DNA of 21,880 bases from an uncultured Lachnospiraceae bacterium (GTDB taxonomy: Bacteria; Bacillota; Clostridia; Lachnospirales; Lachnospiraceae), in contig CAMNGO010000015.1 of the NCBI GenBank assembly GCA_946538445.1, positions 1 through 21,880 on the forward strand, in the 5' to 3' direction. Every line of letters starts with the position of its first letter. Position 1 is the first letter of the stretch. The position numbers and the translations under genes are program-made. Below the pieces are notes generated by a model, which searched no databases, was not told where the DNA came from, and was given only the letters and a program-made list of their open reading frames with translations. Of this stretch, positions 14,978 to 21,880 are shown piece by piece.

Positions 14978-16312
14978 TTATTCCGGAACGTTGATATTGG
15001 CGTAAGTCTCTTTGACGTAGTTGTAGAAGTTTTTCATAGCTGTGTCTTTATCAACAGAGCCCTTGTAGTACTCCTGCAGCTTGTTCTGCAGACCTTCGTT
15101 CAGTAACTGATCATAATTGGTGTGGTTCTCCCACTTGATATCTTTGGCAAGCTCAGAGAAAACTTTGATGTCGTTCTGGCCATCCAGGATGGATGTGTTG
15201 CCATAGCTTTCATCGTTTGCATACTTATCAACAACTGTGGTGTTATTCGGATACTGATTCTCATTTTCAACCAGCTTGGAGCATACGTCTTCGTTTACGG
15301 TGAAGGTCTCAAAGATGTCTTTAAGCATCTCGGTGTTATCGGATCCGTTGGCAGCTAACAGCCAGGTACCGCCCCAGAAGTAAGCCTGAGGTCCTTTTAC
15401 GATGCACCAGTCACCAACACAGCCGTTGTCAGGATCCTGGGCATTGGTCATACAGAAGTTGTAGTACCAGGCAGGTCCGAAGAAACACATGGTCTTGCCA
15501 TCTTTGAACATCTCGTTGGTTTTCTCAGTATCCCACACACCTGCGGTCAGAGTGTAGCCGTTCTTGATGTAGTTGTCAGTCTGATCCATCCATGCAGTAA
15601 TCTGATCGTCAAACTGCAGATTGTTGTTTTCGTCGACCCATGGTTTTGTGCAGTTGTTGGAGAATGCACGGAAGGTCTCTGCAAAGGAAGCGGTCATATA
15701 GTAACCTTTTGCTTTCGCATCAGCAGCTACAGCGTCAAATTTCTCCCAGGAATCAATCTTTGCCTGAACCTCTTCCGGAACGTCGGTGCCAAGTACGTCT
15801 TTGGCAATACTCTTGCGGTAGATTACAGCAGCGGGACAGCACTGGAAGGAAACACCCTTGCATACTCCGTCATCTGTGGAAGCAGCTTTGATGGTGTAAT
15901 CATACATTGTGTCAGCGTTCTGATAACCGAAAGATGTGACATCCATCGTATAGTCGGAATTGACATATTTACCAATGTAGTCAGCTTCCGCCAGGAATAA
16001 GTCGATCTTTTCGTCGGCTGGTGCATTTTCCTGATTCAAAAGAGCTTCGTCCAGCTTCTCCTGGTATACGCCGCCATCGCTGGGATTGATGATCCAGTTG
16101 ACGGTAACGCCTTCCGGAACGGTGTAATACTTCTCGAAGAATCCTTTGAACTCTTCGTTCCAGGCATAGATATTAAACACTTTACCCTGTTCTGTCTGTT
16201 CAATCTGCTCTGTTTTCTCCTCCGGCTGGCTGCTGCCACCACCGTTTGAACCGCAAGCCACAAGGCCGAAGAGCATAGCTGTTGCCAGCAGGACTGCTAA
16301 CGTTTTCTTCAT
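14978..16312 (-). CDS. Sugar ABC transporter solute-binding lipoprotein
   Basis: A 444-aa extracellular lipoprotein. It has a basic start (MKKT), a hydrophobic stretch and the lipobox LVAC with the lipidated Cys at position 20, then a Ser/Gly/Glu/Gln-rich linker to about residue 45 and a family-1-type binding domain beginning VFNIYAWNEEFKGFFEKYY. The start at 16312 is chosen because AGGAGA lies 8 nt upstream. The frame extends 24 residues further upstream, but those would put a polar segment before the signal peptide. The domain is rich in Trp and Tyr, which fits oligosaccharide stacking. The neighbouring GH5 and GH94 make beta-gluco-oligosaccharides (cellobiose, cellodextrins or mixed-linkage fragments) the likely ligand. 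It lies 68 bp after the regulator gene. A weak TTGATA/TATAAA pair (plus 16379-16384 and 16358-16363, 15-bp spacing) might give extra expression. Confidence 0.92.
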   Translation of the reverse strand: MKKTLAVLLATAMLFGLVACGSNGGGSSQPEEKTEQIEQTEQGKVFNIYAWNEEFKGFFEKYYTVPEGVTVNWIINPSDGGVYQEKLDEALLNQENAPADEKIDLFLAEADYIGKYVNSDYTMDVTSFGYQNADTMYDYTIKAASTDDGVCKGVSFQCCPAAVIYRKSIAKDVLGTDVPEEVQAKIDSWEKFDAVAADAKAKGYYMTASFAETFRAFSNNCTKPWVDENNNLQFDDQITAWMDQTDNYIKNGYTLTAGVWDTEKTNEMFKDGKTMCFFGPAWYYNFCMTNAQDPDNGCVGDWCIVKGPQAYFWGGTWLLAANGSDNTEMLKDIFETFTVNEDVCSKLVENENQYPNNTTVVDKYANDESYGNTSILDGQNDIKVFSELAKDIKWENHTNYDQLLNEGLQNKLQEYYKGSVDKDTAMKNFYNYVKETYANINVPE

Positions 16313-16380
16313 GATTTGTTTCTCCTCTCTTTGATTTAATATTTTTATTGTTCTTTCTTTATATTGAATGCATCCGCATA

Positions 16381-17391
16381 TCAATCAGGTTCTGCGACCG
16401 TACCCCCTTCCAGCAGTTGACCTTCGACGGTAATCTGTTGAGGTAGCCATGTGTCCGGCTGTTCGATCTCTTCTATTAATAATCGTGCTGCCTCAGCACC
16501 CATGCGCTCCGCATTCTGCCGATAGGTGGTCAGTCTGGGGCGTAACACTTCCGAGAGATGAATGCCGTCGTAACCCACAGTGCTCATCTGATCCGGCACT
16601 TGAACTCCTTGCCGTTCCAATTCATTCATTCCTCCGATGTAGGAGAAATCATCCGGATAGAAGATGCAGGTGGGTGGGTCCGGCAATGCCAGTAATGCTC
16701 TGGTCTGCAAACCGCTGGACTTGGGATCGTGATAAATACCCTGGAGTATGTATTCCGGGGGAACCTGGATTCCCAGTTCCATACAGGTCTTTTTAAAGCT
16801 GGCCAGACGTTTTTGTGTTACGGAGGTCAGTTCCCCGTGGATAAAGGCTATTCGTCGGTGGCCTTTTCCGTATACGTAACGAACCAGAGCATCCACACCT
16901 TGGACATTGTCAGACAAGATGGCTGTGCGGCTGTCAAACTGATAATCCAATGTGACTGTGGGGACATCGCTTTCTCCAAGTCGCACGATGGCAGGATCAT
17001 GGAAATCCGCTGAGGCGATCACTACACCGTCGCAGCTGCGGTATCTGGTATGTTCCAGATAATCCATGGACATGGTCCCCAGATTCTGACTTATAAAAGT
17101 GATGTCATACCCCTGTTTTTCTGCTTCTTTCTTTATACTCTCAAAAATACGGGAAAAATATTCATGAGAGAGGCCGACTCCACTGGTATCTGAGAAGAGT
17201 ACACCTATGTTATAGCTTCGTCCGACCTTTAAAGCTCTTGCTGCCGCATTAGGATGATAACCCAGTTTTCTGGCACATTCCTGTATACGTTCCACGGTTT
17301 CTTTCTTTACATCCGGAGCACCGTTGAGTGCTTTACTGACAGTTGCTCGGGAGTAACCGCAGGCTTTGGCAATATCTGTAATGGTTACCAT
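16381..17391 (-). CDS. LacI-family transcriptional regulator of the beta-glucoside locus
   Basis: A 336-aa LacI/GalR protein. The N-terminal helix-turn-helix with hinge helix covers residues 2-60 (ITDIAKACGYSRATVSKALN, then LGYHPNAAARALKVG). The rest is a periplasmic-binding-protein-like effector domain. It is first in the minus-strand operon with the transporter and GH5, and divergent from GH94. Two matching palindromes in the divergent region are its obvious operator candidates, one in its own leader, so it should also be autoregulated. The Shine-Dalgarno AGGAGG (plus 17404-17409) is 12 nt from the ATG, longer than ideal, and may keep its level low. Clostridium thermocellum CelC is likewise controlled by a LacI-type protein, GlyR3. 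The inducer here, perhaps a short beta-glucan, is inference. Confidence 0.92.
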   Translation of the reverse strand: MVTITDIAKACGYSRATVSKALNGAPDVKKETVERIQECARKLGYHPNAAARALKVGRSYNIGVLFSDTSGVGLSHEYFSRIFESIKKEAEKQGYDITFISQNLGTMSMDYLEHTRYRSCDGVVIASADFHDPAIVRLGESDVPTVTLDYQFDSRTAILSDNVQGVDALVRYVYGKGHRRIAFIHGELTSVTQKRLASFKKTCMELGIQVPPEYILQGIYHDPKSSGLQTRALLALPDPPTCIFYPDDFSYIGGMNELERQGVQVPDQMSTVGYDGIHLSEVLRPRLTTYRQNAERMGAEAARLLIEEIEQPDTWLPQQITVEGQLLEGGTVAEPD

Positions 17392-17419
17392 GTTGCAAGT
17401 ATTCCTCCTGAAAAACTGA

Positions 17420-17437
17420 AACTTAATCGATTCAGAT
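17420..17437. promoter_or_regulatory. Operator O1, imperfect LacI-type palindrome, transporter-operon side
   Basis: AACTTAATCGATTCAGAT matches the perfect palindrome O2 at 16 of 18 positions, with the central CG typical of LacI-family sites. It lies between the minus-strand -10 (17455-17460) and the regulator's ribosome-binding site, just downstream of the expected transcription start, where a bound repressor would block elongation or clearance. Confidence 0.75.
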
Positions 17438-17454
17438 TTATGTTTTATAATTAT

Positions 17455-17482
17455 ATTATAGCGACACTTTTTTTCTCGTCAA
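17455..17482 (-). promoter_or_regulatory. Promoter of the lacI-transporter-GH5 operon
   Basis: On the minus strand TTGACG (plus 17477-17482), a 16-bp spacer and a perfect TATAAT (plus 17455-17460). Operator O1 follows about 17 bp downstream. Confidence 0.75.
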
Positions 17483-17577
17483 GTGTTTTTTTATGTAATT
17501 TTAGATAATTTTTGGACGATTTTTTCGGTTATATTTGCAAAAATTACTGATTTTAATTAGAATACTACAAATTACTA

Positions 17578-17605
17578 TTGCTTTTTTGACGAAAGCAAGT
17601 ATAAT
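17578..17605 (+). promoter_or_regulatory. Promoter of the GH94 gene
   Basis: A perfect TATAAT at 17600-17605 with a weak -35, TTGCTT (17578-17583), 16 bp upstream. The operator O2 starts one base after the -10 and covers the expected transcription start. Confidence 0.65.
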
Positions 17606-17606
17606 G

Positions 17607-17624
17607 AACTTAATCGATTAAGTT
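17607..17624. promoter_or_regulatory. Operator O2, perfect 18-bp palindrome
   Basis: AACTTAATCGATTAAGTT is its own reverse complement over all 18 bases. Its centre is 187 bp from that of O1. It is placed over the GH94 start site, so binding of the adjacent LacI-type protein should repress GH94 directly. Confidence 0.85.
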
Positions 17625-17648
17625 TTAGCAAAATAGGAGAGAAAAAGG

Positions 17649-20060
17649 ATGAAATATGGATTTTTTGATGATTCAGCAAAAGAATATGTAATCACTCAAC
17701 CTGACACACCCTTGCCATGGATCAATTATCTGGGCAGCGACGGTTTTTTTTCTCTGATCAGCAATACATGCGGAGGTTATAGCTTCTATAAAGATGCAAA
17801 GCTCCGACGGATTACCAGATTCCGCTATAACGACGTCCCCGTGGACAACGGTGGCAGATGCTTCTATATCTGTGACGGTGACACAGTGTGGAGTCCGGCA
17901 TTCCTGCCGGTCAAAACGCCTCTTGATGATTACCGTTGCCGGCATGGTATGGGATATTCTGTTTTTGAAGGGAAGAAAGACGGCCTTCTTGCAGAGCTGA
18001 CCGTGATGGTGCCTCAACATACCGACATGGAAGTCAGTAAACTGGTACTAAAGAATGAAACCGGATCGAAGAAGAAGATTACCCTTTATTCCGCTGTGGA
18101 GTGGTGTCTGTGGAATGCGGTAGATGATTCGACCAATTTCCAGCGTAACTGGAACATCGGTGAGGTGGAGGTGGTGGACAGCACAGTCTATCACAAGACA
18201 GAGTACCGTGAACGCCGTGACCATTATGCCTTCTATTATGTAAATAAACCGATTGCCGGTTTTGACACGGACAGGGATACTTTTCTTGGCAAATTCCGTG
18301 GCTGGGATGCTCCCCAGGCAGTGGAAGCCAGGACTTCTTATGACAGTCATGCTTCCGGATGGGCACCTATCGCAGCCCTCCGGCTGGAGATAACCTTAGC
18401 TCCGGGACAGGAAGAAACGCTTCTGTTCGGACTGGGCTATGTGGAAAATGAGCAGGATAAGAAATTCTCTGCCCCCGGTATTATAAATAAAGAAAAAGCA
18501 CTTTCGATGCAGAAAGCTTTTTCGCATCCGGACCAGTTCGATGCAGCCCTGGCTGAGCTGAAGAACTACTGGGAAGACCTGCTGTCTCGTTTTGCGGTGA
18601 AAAGCAGTGAAGAGAAGCTTGATCGTATGGTGAACATCTGGAATCAATATCAGTGTATGGTTACATTCAACATGAGCCGCAGTGCTTCTTATTATGAAAG
18701 CGGAACCGGCCGGGGTATGGGTTTCCGTGACAGTTGCCAGGACCTTCTTGGTTTTGTTCACCTGATCCCGGAACGAGCCAGGGAGCGAATCATCGATATC
18801 GCTTCTATCCAGTTCTCTGACGGCAGTACTTATCATCAGTACCAGCCCCTGACCAAACGAGGAAATGCTGATGTGGGATCCGGTTTTAATGACGATCCAC
18901 TTTGGCTGATTGCCTGTACCTGTGCCTATATACGGGAGACCGGAGACTTCAGCATCCTGGACGAACCAACTCCATTTAACAACGAGGCAGGCACGGAGGT
19001 TCCCCTTCTGGAACATCTGCGCCGAAGCATTCAATATACAATTGCCAATCTGGGCCCCCACGGGCTGCCTCTGATCGGCCGGGCTGACTGGAATGACTGC
19101 CTGAACCTGAACTGTTTCTCAAACACCCCGGGTGAGAGTTTCCAGACCTGCGCCAATTTTGAAAGCGGCAAGGCGGAGAGCGTGTTCATTGCCGGCATGT
19201 TTGTTAAATATGGAAAGGAATACGCGGATCTCTGTGACAGGATTGCTTTGAAGGAAGAAGCAGGTCAGATCCGTGAAGCTGTTGAAAAGATGGAGGCGGC
19301 TGTCATGAACCATGGATGGGACGGCGCCTGGTTTAAGCGGGCATATGATGCATTTTCCAGACCGATTGGAAGTAAGGAAAATGAGGAAGGCAAGATCTAT
19401 GTTGAGCCGCAGGGCTTCTGCGTTATGGCAGGAATCGGCGGTGACGAGATCGGAAAACAGGCCTTGCGTTCCACAGACGATCTCTTGGGAAATGAATATG
19501 GCATCGAAGTCCTCTATCCATGCTACAGTGAATACCATGACTATCTTGGTGAGATCTCTTCCTATCCGCCCGGTTATAAGGAGAACGGATCCGTCTTCTG
19601 CCACAATAACCCCTGGATTACGCTGGCATATTGTACCGTCCGTGACGGAAACGGGGCTTTTGACCTGTACACCCGCCATGCTCCTTCTTATATAGAAGAT
19701 AAGAGTGAGATCCACCGCACGGAACCCTATTGTTACAGTCAGACCATAGCCGGCCGCAGTGCACAAAACTTCGGAGAAGCCAAGAACGCCTGGCTGACCG
19801 GTACGGCAGCCTGGTCCTTTGTTGCTGCAAGTCAGGGTATCCTGGGAATCTGTCCGGATTATGATGGTTTGATGATCAATCCCTGTTTGCCGGACAAGAT
19901 GGATGGATACCAGGTGTCCCGCCTTTTCCGCGGTACACGCTATGATATTACGGTTCGCCGGGGAGATCATAAGGGCATGACGGTGGACGGACATCCCGCT
20001 ACGGGAAAAACAGTGCCTCTGACGAAGTCTGAGGCTTGTAAAGTAGAAGTAATCATATAA
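17649..20060 (+). CDS. GH94 cellobiose phosphorylase-like enzyme
   Basis: An 803-aa cytosolic phosphorylase that should convert cellobiose plus phosphate to alpha-glucose-1-phosphate plus glucose, saving ATP compared with hydrolysis. An N-terminal beta-sandwich (about 1-275) starts with the family segment PLPWINYLGSDGFFSLISNT. It is followed by a linker helix region and an (alpha/alpha)6 barrel carrying GFRDSCQD (358-365) and GRADWNDCLN (477-486), whose ADWND holds the general-acid Asp (D480 or D483, most likely D483 by recollection of characterised GH94 enzymes). PQGFCVMAG and PPGYKENGSVFCHNNPW complete the barrel signature. Length and motifs fit cellobiose phosphorylase. Laminaribiose or cellobionate phosphorylase remain possible, while cellodextrin phosphorylases are usually longer. 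AGGAGAG precedes the ATG. It is divergent from the LacI-transporter-GH5 operon and shares its operator motif. Confidence 0.9.
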   Translation: MKYGFFDDSAKEYVITQPDTPLPWINYLGSDGFFSLISNTCGGYSFYKDAKLRRITRFRYNDVPVDNGGRCFYICDGDTVWSPAFLPVKTPLDDYRCRHGMGYSVFEGKKDGLLAELTVMVPQHTDMEVSKLVLKNETGSKKKITLYSAVEWCLWNAVDDSTNFQRNWNIGEVEVVDSTVYHKTEYRERRDHYAFYYVNKPIAGFDTDRDTFLGKFRGWDAPQAVEARTSYDSHASGWAPIAALRLEITLAPGQEETLLFGLGYVENEQDKKFSAPGIINKEKALSMQKAFSHPDQFDAALAELKNYWEDLLSRFAVKSSEEKLDRMVNIWNQYQCMVTFNMSRSASYYESGTGRGMGFRDSCQDLLGFVHLIPERARERIIDIASIQFSDGSTYHQYQPLTKRGNADVGSGFNDDPLWLIACTCAYIRETGDFSILDEPTPFNNEAGTEVPLLEHLRRSIQYTIANLGPHGLPLIGRADWNDCLNLNCFSNTPGESFQTCANFESGKAESVFIAGMFVKYGKEYADLCDRIALKEEAGQIREAVEKMEAAVMNHGWDGAWFKRAYDAFSRPIGSKENEEGKIYVEPQGFCVMAGIGGDEIGKQALRSTDDLLGNEYGIEVLYPCYSEYHDYLGEISSYPPGYKENGSVFCHNNPWITLAYCTVRDGNGAFDLYTRHAPSYIEDKSEIHRTEPYCYSQTIAGRSAQNFGEAKNAWLTGTAAWSFVAASQGILGICPDYDGLMINPCLPDKMDGYQVSRLFRGTRYDITVRRGDHKGMTVDGHPATGKTVPLTKSEACKVEVII

Positions 20061-20149
20061 TATCTCATATATTTGTTATACATCATTAAGATCCTCCTCA
20101 TAGAAAGAATCCCGTCAGGGTGACTTTCAAGATCAAAGTGAAATAATAC

Positions 20150-20197
20150 ACAACTGTCCCCCTGTGGCTATATGGTCACAGGGGGACAGTTGTTTTT
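20150..20197 (+). terminator. GH94 terminator
   Basis: A perfect 17-bp stem: ACAACTGTCCCCCTGTG (20150-20166) with CACAGGGGGACAGTTGT (20177-20193), a 10-nt loop and TTTTT to 20197. It lies 90 nt beyond the GH94 stop. The stretch between carries a weaker hairpin (20103-20128). Confidence 0.9.
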
Positions 20198-20232
20198 ACA
20201 GAAGTGCCCTGGTGGAATTCTGCCGGGACCTG

Positions 20233-20241
20233 TGGTAGAAT
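20233..20241 (+). promoter_or_regulatory. Possible extended -10 promoter of hydF
   Basis: TGGTAGAAT has the extended TGn and a one-off TATAAT hexamer (20236-20241), with no convincing -35. It sits between the GH94 terminator and the hydF ribosome-binding site. Confidence 0.45.
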
Positions 20242-20275
20242 ATTTAATTATAATAAAATGGAAAGAGGGGAGAAT

Positions 20276-21478
20276 ATGGGACTGAATGATACACCTTCAT
20301 CTGAGAGAATTCATATCGGCTTTTTCGGAAAAAGAAACGTGGGTAAATCCAGTGTGGTGAATGCGGTTACCGGCCAGGAACTCGCAGTGGTTTCCGAGAT
20401 AAAAGGGACTACGACAGACCCGGTATACAAAGCGATGGAGCTCCTCCCTCTTGGACCGGTTATGATCATAGACACACCGGGAATCGATGATGAGGGAATG
20501 TTGGGGGAAAAACGGGTAAAAAAGACCCGTCAGATTCTGAATCGTGCGGATATCGCTGTGCTTGTAACAGATGCCAGCAGGGAAACGGACCAGGTGGAAG
20601 AAGATCTTCTGGCATTATTCATAGAGAAGGAGATACCTTATGTCATCGTCCGGAACAAATGGGATCTTCTTTCGGAACCTTTCAGCGTAAATGAACAGGA
20701 ATGCCCCGTCAGTGCCCTCACCGGGCAGGGTATCCATTCTCTGAAAGAGAAAATTGCCCACCTCGTAAATACGGATGTTAAAAATAACCGGCTTGTGGGA
20801 GATTTATTGAACCCTTCCGATACGGTAATTCTGGTTGTTCCGATTGATAAAGCGGCTCCCAAAGGAAGGCTGATCCTTCCCCAGCAGCAGACTATCCGAG
20901 ATATCCTGGATGCAGGGGCTGCGGCCCTGGTGGTGAAGGAAACCGAATTTAAAAGTATTCTGGACAGTATGGGACAAAAACCGGCTATGGTCATTACGGA
21001 CAGTCAGGTTTTTGCCAGAGTATCTGCCGAGACACCGGAGGAGATCCCTCTGACATCTTTCTCCATCCTGATGTCCAGATATAAAGGCTTCCTGGAGGAA
21101 GCGGTTCGTGGGGTTACAGCGATCAGCAGACTGAAATCCGGGGACAAAATCCTGATTTCCGAAGGTTGTACTCATCACAGACAGTGTGACGATATCGGCA
21201 CGGTTAAGATTCCAAGATGGATCCGTGAATATCTGGGAGTTCCGGTCGATTTTGAAACTACATCCGGGAGGGAATTTCCCGAAGACCTGTCCGGTTACTC
21301 TCTTGTAATTCATTGTGGAGGATGCATGCTCAATGAACGGGAGATGCGTTACCGGATGAAATGCGCCCAGGATCAGAAGATTCCTTTCACCAACTATGGA
21401 ATCTGTATCGCATATATGCAGGGAATACTGGAAAGAAGCACACGGATGCTCCCCTCCGTATCCACATATTTAAAGTGA
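20276..21478 (+). CDS. hydF: [FeFe]-hydrogenase H-cluster maturation GTPase HydF
   Basis: A scaffold protein that receives the di-iron subcluster precursor made by HydE and HydG and delivers it to the hydrogenase. It is 400 aa, the family length. The N-terminal GTPase domain has the P-loop GKRNVGKS (18-25), the switch residues TTTD (45-48), DTPG (66-69), NKWD (127-130) and SAL (146-148). A dimerisation region follows, then the C-terminal [4Fe-4S] ligand set C298-x-H300 and H346-C347-x2-C350. The start at 20276 is chosen because AGAGGGGAG immediately precedes it. An upstream in-frame start at 20204 lies just after the GH94 terminator and has no ribosome site. No hydE, hydG or hydrogenase gene is in the window. 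Confidence 0.95.
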   Translation: MGLNDTPSSERIHIGFFGKRNVGKSSVVNAVTGQELAVVSEIKGTTTDPVYKAMELLPLGPVMIIDTPGIDDEGMLGEKRVKKTRQILNRADIAVLVTDASRETDQVEEDLLALFIEKEIPYVIVRNKWDLLSEPFSVNEQECPVSALTGQGIHSLKEKIAHLVNTDVKNNRLVGDLLNPSDTVILVVPIDKAAPKGRLILPQQQTIRDILDAGAAALVVKETEFKSILDSMGQKPAMVITDSQVFARVSAETPEEIPLTSFSILMSRYKGFLEEAVRGVTAISRLKSGDKILISEGCTHHRQCDDIGTVKIPRWIREYLGVPVDFETTSGREFPEDLSGYSLVIHCGGCMLNEREMRYRMKCAQDQKIPFTNYGICIAYMQGILERSTRMLPSVSTYLK

Positions 21479-21602
21479 AGATTCAAGCAAGATTTTGTAA
21501 CAGTTTTGTCACAGAGTTCTAATAGTTATAGGTTGAATTTTGGAAGACTAAGGAGTATATTAAAGGTCAGCGAATCAAGAAAACGACAGGGGGAAGAGAA
21601 AA

Positions 21603-21880
21603 ATGAATTGGAAAAAAAGAATATCTGTCCTGCTGGCGATTCTGCTTATCCTCGGGACCGCCAACTATCCCTGTGGTATCGATCATGCTTCTGCAGAGAC
21701 GGTCGATGGCCAGGAGCAGTCTTCGGAGGCTGCTGCTACAGGCGGAGACAGCAGCGGATCAACGGAAAAAGAGCCATCATCTACTGAGAGTGGAGACAGT
21801 GGCAGTTCATCTTCCCAGAGTGGAGACAGCAACAGTTCATCTTCCGATAGTACAGGAGGGTCAGGATCTCCTGAGACATC
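21603..21880 (+). CDS. Secreted Ser/Gly/Asp-rich protein, N-terminal part (cut by window end)
   Basis: The frame opens at the ATG at 21603 behind AGGGGGAAGAG and stays open to the window edge, about 92 residues. It begins with a classical signal peptide: MNWKKR, then a hydrophobic core SVLLAILLILGTA, with likely cleavage near the ASA before ETVDG (about residue 31). From there the chain is low-complexity, rich in Ser, Gly, Asp, Glu and Thr. It includes two copies of a 10-residue unit, SGDSGSSSSQ then SGDSNSSSSD. Such a linker usually precedes an enzymatic, binding or wall-anchoring domain, which lies outside the window, so no function is assigned. It is separated from hydF by 124 bp with no clear terminator. 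Confidence 0.75.
   Translation, partial: MNWKKRISVLLAILLILGTANYPCGIDHASAETVDGQEQSSEAAATGGDSSGSTEKEPSSTESGDSGSSSSQSGDSNSSSSDSTGGSGSPET
21789..21848 (+). repeat. Tandem 30-bp coding repeat in the secreted protein linker
   Basis: Two adjacent 30-bp units (21789-21818 and 21819-21848) are nearly identical and encode the SGDSxSSSSx decapeptide. The array may continue in degenerate form toward the edge. Confidence 0.8.

Noticed and set aside
17586..17605. TTGACG followed by TATAAT as the GH94 promoter pair.
   Set aside because: Only 8 bp separate the hexamers, too short for sigma-A. The weaker TTGCTT at 17578 has workable spacing.
18396..19061. A 221-codon antisense open frame in the GH94 gene.
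   Set aside because: It is a shadow of the GH94 reading frame with no motif or translation signal.
19119..19994. A 291-codon open frame antisense to the GH94 gene.
   Set aside because: It lies wholly inside a well-supported GH94 coding region, has no recognisable family motif and no ribosome-binding site, and its product is unlike a real protein in composition.
21506..21787. A 93-codon frame overlapping the secreted-protein gene.
   Set aside because: The frame starting at 21603 has a ribosome site, a signal peptide and a repeat-bearing linker, while this frame has none.
1..21880. CRISPR arrays, tRNA genes, insertion sequences or prophage.
   Set aside because: Reading both strands I saw no repeat-spacer pattern, tRNA cloverleaf, transposase motif or integrase. 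The gene order looks like ordinary chromosome.

Overview
The window looks like a chromosomal stretch from a strictly anaerobic, moderate-GC Firmicute, most likely a gut Lachnospiraceae-type Clostridium relative. The evidence is the purine-rich Shine-Dalgarno sites before almost every gene, the clostridial AsrABC sulfite reductase, the [FeFe]-hydrogenase maturase HydF, and a CelC-like GH5 plus GH94 beta-glucan locus. No tRNA, rRNA, CRISPR array, transposase or phage gene was seen. Species cannot be named from the sequence.

Layout. 1-2430 (+): an O-acetylhomoserine sulfhydrylase and cysteine synthase pair (sulfur assimilation), closed by a terminator. 2445-4383 (-): serine hydroxymethyltransferase glyA followed by a LOG-family nucleoside-monophosphate phosphoribohydrolase-like gene. 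4677-5129 (+): a small uncharacterised protein with a cysteine-rich tail, followed by two terminators in tandem. 5332-7326 (+): an acyl-adenylate-forming enzyme fused to a degenerate anti-sigma-type (RsbW-like) ATPase domain. This fusion is the most unusual gene in the window. 7377-8753 (-): a convergent MATE exporter whose last codons lie inside the previous gene's terminator. 9048-11900 (+): asrABC, with a well-formed promoter and terminator.

12009-20060 is a self-contained beta-glucoside utilisation locus. On the minus strand the order is LacI-type regulator, lipoprotein solute-binding protein, two ABC permeases and a cytoplasmic CelC-like GH5 glucanase. Divergent on the plus strand is a GH94 cellobiose phosphorylase-like enzyme. 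Each of the two divergent promoters carries a copy of the same palindromic operator, perfect over 18 bp at the GH94 promoter. The inferred pathway is import of short beta-gluco-oligosaccharides, intracellular trimming by GH5, and phosphorolysis by GH94 to glucose-1-phosphate plus glucose or a shorter glucan. No ABC ATPase is encoded here, so a shared MsmX-like ATPase is expected elsewhere.

20276-21478 (+) is hydF, standing without hydE or hydG in the window. The right edge cuts into a secreted, Ser/Gly/Asp-rich protein whose function cannot be told from its visible N-terminus.
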